Part shown: positions 1 to 5,746 of the stretch, piece after piece | How positions within the stretch are numbered: position 1 is the stretch's first letter | Layout of the letters: every line of letters begins with the position of its first letter | From: an uncultured beta proteobacterium | GTDB taxonomy: Bacteria; Pseudomonadota; Gammaproteobacteria; Burkholderiales; Burkholderiaceae_C | Length of the DNA stretch: 8,913 nt | Reading direction: 5' to 3' | Assembly: GCA_903870955.1 (NCBI GenBank) | Contig: CAIQEX010000483.1 | Span: 1-8,913, forward strand | Made by a program: the position numbers and the translations under genes | The notes under the pieces: generated by a model | Told to the model about the DNA's origin: nothing | The model's database searches: none | What the model saw: only the letters and a program-made list of their open reading frames with translations

Positions 1-483
1 CTGACCGCACGCGATGCCTTGCAGGACCGGGTGCAGGGTCTGGACAACGGGGCGGACGACTACATGGTCAAGCCCTTTGAGCTACCGGAGTTACTGGCCC
101 GGTTGCGCGCGCTGCTGCGGCGTTCGCAAGCCGCGACTTCAGCGGTGCTGCGCTTTGGCCCCCTGGAGTTGGATACCGCCTTGCGTCAGGCCACGATTCT
201 GGTTCAGTCTGCCGGTGATGCAGAGCAGGCCACGACGATCCGACAGCCTCTGGAATTGGGCCCGCGCGAGTGGACCGTTATGGAATATTTAATGCTCCAG
301 GCACCCAAACCCGCCAACAAAGACAAATTGCTGCAGGCCCTTACCGGTTGGGACAAGGAGATCACGCCCAATGCCGTGGAGGTTTATATCTCGCGTTTGC
401 GTGCCAAGTTGGAGCCCCATGGCATTGCGTTGCGCTCCATTCGTGGCTTTGGCTACCGGCTGGAGCGGGTGGGCGCAGCTTGA
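1..483 (+). CDS. OmpR/TctD-type DNA-binding response regulator, 5'-truncated by the window edge
   Basis: This is the C-terminal 160 residues of a winged-helix response regulator; the frame is open from base 1 and ends at TGA 481-483. The visible receiver tail contains LDNGADDYMVKPF (about residues 14-26), with the conserved Lys24-Pro25 of the receiver active site. The phospho-accepting Asp lies upstream of the window. A Trans_reg_C domain follows (about 48-155), with the REW helix start at 89-91, a recognition-helix region around NAVEVYISRLRAKL, and the terminal RGFGYRLE wing typical of OmpR, QseB and TctD. The N-terminal beta sheet of that domain is longer than usual (about residues 69-80). 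By family, it is phosphorylated by the partner kinase and binds promoter DNA. The stop codon overlaps the TTG start of the kinase gene by 4 bases, so the two form a standard pair. The target genes cannot be read from this window. Confidence 0.93.
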   Translation: MTARDALQDRVQGLDNGADDYMVKPFELPELLARLRALLRRSQAATSAVLRFGPLELDTALRQATILVQSAGDAEQATTIRQPLELGPREWTVMEYLMLQAPKPANKDKLLQALTGWDKEITPNAVEVYISRLRAKLEPHGIALRSIRGFGYRLERVGAA

Positions 484-1892
484 CGCAAGAGCAACAAGCC
501 ACTGTGGGCCCGGGACTGCAACGGCGCCTGCTGTTGCTGTTGTTGGCCCCTTTGTTGATCTTGGCCGCATTGAACACCTGGTTTGACTTTCAGTTGGCGG
601 ATACCGCGGCCATACAGCAAGACCGGCAGTTGCTGACCATGGTGCCGCAGCTGGCGGACTCAATTCATGCCCGCGGCGCCTGGCCTCCACAGACCCCCGA
701 CCTGCATATGGCGGCGGAGATTGACGACTTCCTGGCAACCCGGCAAGGGCGCTCGGCCTATGCCGTTCTCAATGCGGATGGCAAGGTACTACTGGGTGAG
801 ACATGGCTGGGTGATTACCCGCCCAACACCTACGAACCGGAGTTTTCTAGCGTGGAACACCAAGGCGTGGTGTACCGCATTGTCAGCCAGCGGATCATTG
901 GCTCTCCCGGAGAACTGACGGTGCGCCTGGCCGACGGGTCGGATGTACGCATACAGTGGTACACACGACTCTGGTTCAGGGTGATACTGCCCAACCTGGT
1001 ACTGGCCGTAGGTGCGGCCTTCGCCGTCAATTGGGCTGTGCGCCGGGCTCTGCGACCCTTGCTCGAACTGAAGGATGCAGTCGAAGGTCGTTCGCCGCGC
1101 GACCTTACCCCGCTGGATGCTTCGGGTTCGCCCGACGAAGTCAGACCCTTGGTGCTGTCTCTGAACCGGCTGTTTGAACTCGTGAACGCCCAGGTCGAGA
1201 GTCAGCGTCGATTTATCGCCGACGCAGCGCACCAGTTGCGCACCCCCTTGGCTGGTTTGCAGGCACAAGTGGAAGCCTGGGCCATGCCGGAGGGTCAAAG
1301 CGTTACTTTGGGTCCCACGCAATTGCGCAAGTTGCGTGACGCCACGCGCAGAACTTCGCAGTTGGCCAATCAATTGCTGGCCCTGTCGCGTGCGGATGCA
1401 CGCAGCACCGCATCTGAGCCGCGCCAGGCAGTAGACCTCAAAGCGCTTTGCGAAGAAGTGTTGGAGGACTTTCTTGATGCGGCAGCCGCCAAGCAGATTG
1501 ACTTGGGGTTGGAGGTGAGTGAAGTGCGGGTGAGCGGATTTGCTTGGTTGTTGCGCGAACTGTTGGTCAATTTGGTGGACAACGCTGTGCGCTACACCCA
1601 GGCCGGCGGGCGTGTGACCCTGCGCACGGGTCAAACCAGGGACCCCATAAAAGCAGGTGGGTGGGCATTTCTGGAAGTCGAAGACGACGGTCCCGGCGTG
1701 CCGCTCCAGGAGCGCATGCGCATGTGCGAGCGCTTCTACCGCTTGCCCGGAACGCCTGGTGAGGGCAATGGCTTGGGTCTGGCTATAGCGGAAGAAATTG
1801 CCCATGTGCACAACAGCCAGTTGCAGATCAATGCGGGTGCACAGGGCAAAGGCTTGCGCTGTACCCTGCTGCTGGAGGCTGTGCGAGAATGA
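480..1892 (+). CDS. TctE-like membrane sensor histidine kinase (470 aa)
   Basis: This is an inner-membrane two-component kinase and the cognate partner of the preceding regulator. I chose TTG 480 because it overlaps the regulator stop as TTGA; GTG 504 is an in-frame alternative, and the open frame upstream only shadows the regulator. Transmembrane helix 1 spans about residues 17-31 (Leu-rich). A periplasmic sensor of about 130 residues follows and looks like the 2CSK_N domain of TctE/QseC-type kinases. Transmembrane helix 2 is at about 168-185 and a HAMP-like linker at about 186-238. The HisKA domain has the phospho-acceptor His251 in DAAHQLRTPL. The ATPase domain has its N box with Asn364 and Asn368 (NLVDNAV), G1 box DDGPG at 402-406, an F box around CERFYR and G2 box GNGLGL at 429-434. 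All catalytic motifs are intact. TctE relatives often sense carboxylates, but the ligand here is unknown. Confidence 0.93.
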   Translation: MTQEQQATVGPGLQRRLLLLLLAPLLILAALNTWFDFQLADTAAIQQDRQLLTMVPQLADSIHARGAWPPQTPDLHMAAEIDDFLATRQGRSAYAVLNADGKVLLGETWLGDYPPNTYEPEFSSVEHQGVVYRIVSQRIIGSPGELTVRLADGSDVRIQWYTRLWFRVILPNLVLAVGAAFAVNWAVRRALRPLLELKDAVEGRSPRDLTPLDASGSPDEVRPLVLSLNRLFELVNAQVESQRRFIADAAHQLRTPLAGLQAQVEAWAMPEGQSVTLGPTQLRKLRDATRRTSQLANQLLALSRADARSTASEPRQAVDLKALCEEVLEDFLDAAAAKQIDLGLEVSEVRVSGFAWLLRELLVNLVDNAVRYTQAGGRVTLRTGQTRDPIKAGGWAFLEVEDDGPGVPLQERMRMCERFYRLPGTPGEGNGLGLAIAEEIAHVHNSQLQINAGAQGKGLRCTLLLEAVRE

Positions 1893-2590
1893 TTCAACTC
1901 ATCCTGCAGCACACCATGCCTGACGACCTCACAGCACCATTGGAAGCAGATCCGGAGGAAACGCTTCCAGCGTCCCTGGTAGGCGCGACATCTGCCCGCA
2001 AGCGTCCCAAGCCGGGTGAGCGGCGCATTCAGATCTTGCAAGCGTTGGCCGCGATGCTGGAGCAGCCCGCCGGTGAACGCATCACCACTGCCGCGCTGGC
2101 CGCGCGGCTTCAGGTTAGCGAAGCCGCGCTGTACCGGCATTTCGCCAGCAAAGCGCAGATGTTCGAAGGGCTGATCGAGTTCATTGAACAGTCGGTCTTC
2201 ACACTCGCCAACCAGATCGTCGAACGTGAGCAGGGCGATGACCCCGGTATTGGCGCGCGCCAAAGTGCCCGAATTATTGCCATGCTGGTGCACTTTGCGG
2301 AGAAAAATCCGGGCATGTCGCGCGTCATGGTCGGTGACGCCTTGGTGTTTGAAAACGAGCGCCTGCAGCAGCGCATGAACCAGTTTTTTGACAAGATCGA
2401 AGCCACCTTGAAGCAGTGCTTGCGGAACGGCTCCTTGTCCCCGACGCCCACGCCCACGGCCGATGCCCAGGTGCGTGCCGCAGTGCTGACCGCGTTTGCC
2501 GTCGGGCGCCTGCAGCGTTTTGTCCGTTCCGGCTTCCGGCGACTGCCGTCCGAAAACCTCGAGACCAGCTTGGCAGTCATCCTCGGGTAA
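1889..2590 (+). CDS. slmA: Nucleoid occlusion factor SlmA (TetR fold)
   Basis: This is a TetR-fold protein of 233 residues if it starts at ATG 1889. That start overlaps the kinase stop as ATGA, and GGAGG at 1874-1878 lies 10 bases upstream. ATG 1916 (residue 10) is an in-frame alternative. The core closely follows E. coli SlmA as I remember it: an ERRIQILQALAAMLE helix, the HTH at about 64-85 (ITTAALAARLQVSEAALYRHF), then LIEFIE, NPGMSRVMVGDALVFENERLQQRMNQFF and a late RFVRS. In the family, SlmA binds specific chromosomal sites and blocks FtsZ ring assembly over the nucleoid; it acts in the cytoplasm on DNA and is not a classical repressor. Two features are unusual: an N-terminal extension of about 40 residues before the core, and a PTPTPTAD stretch in a late loop. 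The coupling to a two-component pair is notable. A generic TetR regulator is the alternative. Confidence 0.87.
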   Translation: MIQLILQHTMPDDLTAPLEADPEETLPASLVGATSARKRPKPGERRIQILQALAAMLEQPAGERITTAALAARLQVSEAALYRHFASKAQMFEGLIEFIEQSVFTLANQIVEREQGDDPGIGARQSARIIAMLVHFAEKNPGMSRVMVGDALVFENERLQQRMNQFFDKIEATLKQCLRNGSLSPTPTPTADAQVRAAVLTAFAVGRLQRFVRSGFRRLPSENLETSLAVILG

Positions 2591-2598
2591 ACCCGAGG
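2581..2598 (+). other. Perfect hairpin over the slmA stop codon (possible weak terminator)
   Basis: CCTCGGGT and ACCCGAGG are exact reverse complements separated by two bases, so about 7 pairs can form around a TAAA loop. The TAA stop of slmA (2588-2590) sits in the loop and right arm. The hairpin is followed by CAAAAATAG rather than a T-run, so it is not a canonical intrinsic terminator on the + strand. It may still slow polymerase or protect the 3' end of the upstream transcript, and it falls exactly between the two transcriptional blocks. Confidence 0.45.
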
Positions 2599-2634
2599 CA
2601 AAAATAGAAGATACGATCTAGAACCTGCTGCAGC

Positions 2635-2664
2635 TTGCAGCCATCCGATCAATTGCTGCAAAAT
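2635..2664 (+). promoter_or_regulatory. Candidate sigma70 promoter for the beta-oxidation operon
   Basis: A weak -35 (TTGCAG, 2635-2640) and a -10 (CAAAAT, 2659-2664) are separated by 18 bases. Each matches only part of the consensus, so the call depends mostly on position: it lies upstream of the TetR gene, downstream of the slmA hairpin, and its -10 runs into the palindromic operator. Transcription would start near 2671, inside the palindrome, which would suit repression by a bound TetR dimer. Confidence 0.3.
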
Positions 2665-2683
2665 AGCACGATCGTTCTTTTTT
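2660..2683 (+). promoter_or_regulatory. 24-base near-palindromic operator, likely the TetR-family repressor site
   Basis: Centred between 2671 and 2672, the two 12-base halves pair at 10 of 12 positions: a perfect ACGATCGT core (2668-2675), then a flanking GA/TC step, then A4 facing T4 at the ends. The length and symmetry suit a TetR dimer. It lies 32 bases before the chosen ATG of the adjacent TetR gene, which heads the beta-oxidation cluster, so autoregulation plus control of the operon is the natural reading. Betaproteobacterial TetR regulators of fatty-acid degradation (I recall the name FadP from comparative genomics) act in similar contexts. That assignment is inference. Confidence 0.6.
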
Positions 2684-2715
2684 CCGGCGCCCCTGTGTCG
2701 GAGCAGCACCCACCT

Positions 2716-3414
2716 ATGGCATCTTCACCTGGTAGCGCCCGTTGCAGCCCACATTCCGCGGAGCTTGGTCAGGCTATTGCACGCACACCCGTTCCGGCCG
2801 GTCGCGCGATGCAAAAAGGCCTGCAAACCAAGGCGGTGATCATCGAGGCGGCACTTGGGCTGGCGACCCAGATTGGTCTGGAAGGACTGAGCATCGGCGC
2901 GATTGCCGAGGTCACCCGGATGAGCAAGTCCGGCGTGTTTGCCCACTTTGGTTCGCGTGAAGAATTGCAGATTTCGGTCATTCGCGAATACTTCACCCGC
3001 TTTGAGCAGGAAATCTTTTACCCTTCACTGCAAGCCGAACGCGGGCTTCCCAGGGTGCGCGCGTTGTTCGATAACTGGATGAAACGCGTGGCGGTGGAGA
3101 TACAGTCCGGCTGCATCTTCATCAGTGGCGCGGTCGAGTTTGATGACCGCCCTGGCCCAGTACGTGACGCGCTGGCCACCTCAGTGCAAACCTGGCTTGA
3201 AGCACTCAATCGCGCCATCGTACAAGCCCAGCAATGTGAGCAACTTCAGGCGGGTGCGGACCCGCAACAAATCGCCTTTGAAATCCATGGCTTGATTCTG
3301 GCGCTGCACTACGAAGCCCGCTTTCTCAAGAACCCCGGTTCCATCGACCGGGCCAACACCGCCTTTGCCAACATTCTGGCCCGCTACAGCGCGCCACAAC
3401 TTTCCCACGCCTAG
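2716..3414 (+). CDS. TetR/AcrR-family regulator, probable repressor of the beta-oxidation operon
   Basis: From ATG 2716 this gives 232 residues. GTG 2695 and ATG 2809 are in frame, and 2809 would give a typical 201-residue TetR protein beginning MQKGLQTKAVIIEAAL. A TTG start at 2635 is unlikely because the operator and promoter would then lie inside the gene. A GGAG at 2700-2703 stands 12 bases before 2716, which is a rather long spacing. The HTH is at about residues 58-79 (LSIGAIAEVTRMSKSGVFAHFG). The ligand-binding half includes FEQEIFYPSL, a conserved-looking SGCIFISGAVEFDDRPGPVRD and an EIHGLILALHYEARFL helix; I have seen this style in regulators beside Burkholderiales acyl-CoA dehydrogenase genes. 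It probably binds the upstream palindrome and releases it on binding an acyl-CoA; ligand and target are inferred from context. The acyl-CoA dehydrogenase gene starts 19 bases downstream. Confidence 0.85.
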   Translation: MASSPGSARCSPHSAELGQAIARTPVPAGRAMQKGLQTKAVIIEAALGLATQIGLEGLSIGAIAEVTRMSKSGVFAHFGSREELQISVIREYFTRFEQEIFYPSLQAERGLPRVRALFDNWMKRVAVEIQSGCIFISGAVEFDDRPGPVRDALATSVQTWLEALNRAIVQAQQCEQLQAGADPQQIAFEIHGLILALHYEARFLKNPGSIDRANTAFANILARYSAPQLSHA

Positions 3415-3433
3415 TTTTTCAGGAGCCAAACCT

Positions 3434-5230
3434 ATGCCCATCTACACACCACCCCTGCGCGACATGCAGTTTGTGATGCACGAGTTGCTCCACGTCGTGG
3501 ACGACTTAAAGCAAATCCCGAAGCACTCCGAACTGGATGTCGACACCATCAACGCCGTGCTGGAAGAAGGCGGCAAGTTTGCCTCGGAGGTGATCTTCCC
3601 GCTCAATCTCAGTGGTGATGAGGAGGGTTGCAAGCTGGATCAGGTCAGCCATGCCGTCACCACGCCCAAGGGCTTCAAAGAAGCCTACCGCCAATACATT
3701 GACGGTGGCTGGGCTGCGCTGGCGTGCGACGCCAATTTCGGTGGACAAGACCTGCCATTGGTTGTCAATCAGTTGTTCTATGAAATGATGAACAGTGCCA
3801 ACCAGGCCTGGACCATGTACCCCGGCTTGACCCATGGAGCCTATGCCGCGTTGCATACCCACGGCACCGAGGCACAAAAGCAGATTTACCTGCACAAAAT
3901 GACCAGCGGTGAGTGGACCGGCAGCATGTGCCTGACCGAACCCCATTGCGGAACCGACCTCGGACTGATGCGCACCAAGGCCGAGCCTCAGGCCGACGGC
4001 ACCTACAAAATCACCGGCAACAAGATTTTTATCAGCGCTGGAGAACACGATCTGGCGGAGAACATCGTGCACCTCGTGCTGGCCCGGCTAACCGACGCAC
4101 CTCCTGGCATCAAAGGGGTGAGCCTGTTTATCGTGCCCAAGTTCCATGTCCATGCGGATGGCAGCCTGGGTGAACGCAATGCAATTTTTTGCGGTGGCCT
4201 GGAGCACAAAATGGGTATCAATGGCAGCGCAACCTGCCAGATGGTTCTTGATGGCGCCGTAGGTACCTTGGTGGGCCAGCCGAACAAGGGCATGCAAGGC
4301 ATGTTTGTGATGATGAATGCGGCTCGCCTCGGCGTAGGCAATCAGTCGCTGGGCCTGACCGAAGTGGCCTATCAAAACGCCTTGGTCTACGCCAAGGAGC
4401 GTATCCAGATGCGCGCCTTGTCGGGCCCCGTGGCGAAGGACAAACCTGCCGACCCCATCATCGTGCACCCGGATGTGCGCAAGATGCTGCTCACCGCCAA
4501 GGCCTATGCCGAGGGTGGTCGCGCGCTACTGACGTATTGCTCCATGCTGCTCGAAAAAGAACATTTTCATACGGATGAAAAAGTGCGCAAGGACAGCGCT
4601 GAGATGCTGGCCCTGCTGACGCCCATTGCCAAGGCCTTCGTCACCGACAACGGCTGGACTGCCACTTCAGGGTGCATGCAGGTCCTGGGCGGCCATGGTT
4701 ATATCAAGCAAAGTGGCATGGAACAGTTTGTCCGCGATGCCCGTATCAACATGATTTACGAAGGCACCAACACCATCCAGTCGCTGGATCTGTTGGGCCG
4801 CAAGGTGCTGTCCAACAACGGTGCGACGCTGAAAAAGTTTGGCAAGCTGATAGGCAAATTGGTGGAAGAGGAAGGCGTCAACGAAAAGATGGCCGAGTTC
4901 ATCACCCCGATTGCCATTCTGGGCGACCAGATGACCAAGTTCACCACCGAGCTTGGCTTCAAAGCCTTCCAGAACCCGGACGAAGTGGGTGCCGCCGCGG
5001 TGGATTATTTGCGTGTCGCGGGGCACATGGTGTTTGGCTACTTCTGGGCCCGCATGGCGCAGGTGGCCTTGCGAGAGATTGCCGCTGGTAACCAGGACAT
5101 TTTCTATGTGGCCAAGTTGCAGACCGCACGCTTCTACTTTGCCAAGCTCTTTCCAGAAACCGCCACCGCCATGCGTAGCGCACGCACCGGCGCAAAAGTG
5201 TTGATGGATACCGATGCGGTATTCGCCTGA
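3434..5230 (+). CDS. Acyl-CoA dehydrogenase, ~600-residue type with extra C-terminal domain (FadE-like)
   Basis: This cytoplasmic FAD enzyme of 598 residues carries out the first beta-oxidation step, oxidising acyl-CoA to trans-2-enoyl-CoA and passing electrons to ETF. The start is ATG 3434 with AGGAG at 3421-3425, 8 bases upstream; the upstream open frame overlaps the TetR gene and is not used. The N-terminal YTPPLRDMQFVMHELL matches the short AcylCoA_DH_N motif of this subfamily. The middle domain has MCLTEPHCGTDLG from residue 165 and a KITGNKIFISAGEHD strand. The catalytic base is probably Glu443 in IYEGTNTIQSLDLLGRKVL, the position of Glu376 in medium-chain dehydrogenases. A further ~130-residue C-terminal segment fits the acyl-CoA dehydrogenase C-terminal family. 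DmdC (methylmercaptopropionyl-CoA dehydrogenase) shares this architecture, so chain length and substrate are not settled. The fatty-acid operon context favours straight-chain acyl-CoAs. Confidence 0.94.
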   Translation: MPIYTPPLRDMQFVMHELLHVVDDLKQIPKHSELDVDTINAVLEEGGKFASEVIFPLNLSGDEEGCKLDQVSHAVTTPKGFKEAYRQYIDGGWAALACDANFGGQDLPLVVNQLFYEMMNSANQAWTMYPGLTHGAYAALHTHGTEAQKQIYLHKMTSGEWTGSMCLTEPHCGTDLGLMRTKAEPQADGTYKITGNKIFISAGEHDLAENIVHLVLARLTDAPPGIKGVSLFIVPKFHVHADGSLGERNAIFCGGLEHKMGINGSATCQMVLDGAVGTLVGQPNKGMQGMFVMMNAARLGVGNQSLGLTEVAYQNALVYAKERIQMRALSGPVAKDKPADPIIVHPDVRKMLLTAKAYAEGGRALLTYCSMLLEKEHFHTDEKVRKDSAEMLALLTPIAKAFVTDNGWTATSGCMQVLGGHGYIKQSGMEQFVRDARINMIYEGTNTIQSLDLLGRKVLSNNGATLKKFGKLIGKLVEEEGVNEKMAEFITPIAILGDQMTKFTTELGFKAFQNPDEVGAAAVDYLRVAGHMVFGYFWARMAQVALREIAAGNQDIFYVAKLQTARFYFAKLFPETATAMRSARTGAKVLMDTDAVFA

Positions 5231-5266
5231 AGTGCTACCTTTATTTACAACAACGAGGAGATCGAC

Positions 5267-5701
5267 ATGATTCGTACTGCAGCAGCCTTTGTTTTGGCCC
5301 TTTCTTCTGCCTGCGCCATGGCGCAGATGACGCCCGTGGGATTGTGGAAAACCATTGATGATGATGGCAAGACCGAAAAATCCCTGGTCCGCATTTCTGA
5401 CAGCGGTGGCGTGCTGAGCGGCACCATCGAAAAGATATTTGATGCCGCGAAGCAGGACGCCAAGTGCGACAAATGCAGCGACGAGCGCAAGGACAAACCG
5501 GTACTGGGCATGACCATCATCCGCAACGCGCGGCAGGATGCAGACGACAAAACCCTCTGGACCGGCGGTGAAATCCTGGACCCGAACAACGGCAAGACCT
5601 ACAAGACCCGTCTGAAACCCGTCGATGGTGGCAAAACCATGGAGATGCGTGGCTATATCGGGTTTCTGTACCGCACCCAAATCTGGCAACGGGTTGAATA
5701 A
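5267..5701 (+). CDS. Secreted DUF2147 family protein (144 aa)
   Basis: This is a small exported protein of unknown function. ATG 5267 has GAGGAG at 5255-5260, 6 bases upstream. Residues 1-19 form a Sec signal peptide (Arg3, hydrophobic AAAFVLAL core, AMA just before Gln20), so the mature protein should begin at Gln20 in the periplasm. Cys16 does not sit in a proper lipobox. The mature part shows DUF2147 hallmarks: VGLWKTIDDDGKTEKSLVRI, a CDKCSDERKDKP motif with two Cys, GMTII, GGEILDPNNGKTYK, MRGYIGF and the terminal YRTQIWQRV. The family is predicted to be a small beta-rich domain. It lies 36 bases after the dehydrogenase and 45 before the fusion gene in the same orientation, so it is probably cotranscribed with cytoplasmic beta-oxidation enzymes. 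A role in envelope lipid handling is only a guess. Confidence 0.9.
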   Translation: MIRTAAAFVLALSSACAMAQMTPVGLWKTIDDDGKTEKSLVRISDSGGVLSGTIEKIFDAAKQDAKCDKCSDERKDKPVLGMTIIRNARQDADDKTLWTGGEILDPNNGKTYKTRLKPVDGGKTMEMRGYIGFLYRTQIWQRVE

Positions 5702-5734
5702 GTTGCCGCCCGCGGTCGCTCCGAAAGATCAAGC

Positions 5735-5740
5735 AAGGAG
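5735..5740 (+). promoter_or_regulatory. Ribosome binding site that selects GTG 5747 over ATG 5743
   Basis: AAGGAG stands 6 bases before GTG 5747, the frame of the fusion enzyme. An ATG at 5743 in another frame is only 2 bases away, too close for efficient initiation, and opens a 103-codon frame without recognisable protein content. The NAD-binding fold begins at once in the GTG frame, so GTG is the real start. Confidence 0.8.
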
Positions 5741-5746
5741 AAATGT

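Noticed and set aside
789..1811. 340-codon open frame on the - strand opposite the histidine kinase
   Set aside because: It mirrors the kinase gene, has no family-like motif, and spans the + strand sequence encoding all the catalytic boxes.
2444..2461. Short tandem ACGCCC-like hexamer giving a PTPTPT stretch in SlmA
   Set aside because: Only three imperfect units; a low-complexity loop is a sufficient explanation and no phase-variable tract is implied.
3412..3420. T-run right after the TetR stop codon, as a possible terminator
   Set aside because: No hairpin precedes it, and the acyl-CoA dehydrogenase ribosome site follows immediately, so read-through is expected.
4667..5689. 340-codon open frame on the - strand across the acyl-CoA dehydrogenase 3' end and the DUF2147 gene
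   Set aside because: It lies opposite two well-recognised + genes, shows no recognisable domain, and is explained by high GC codon use removing antisense stops.
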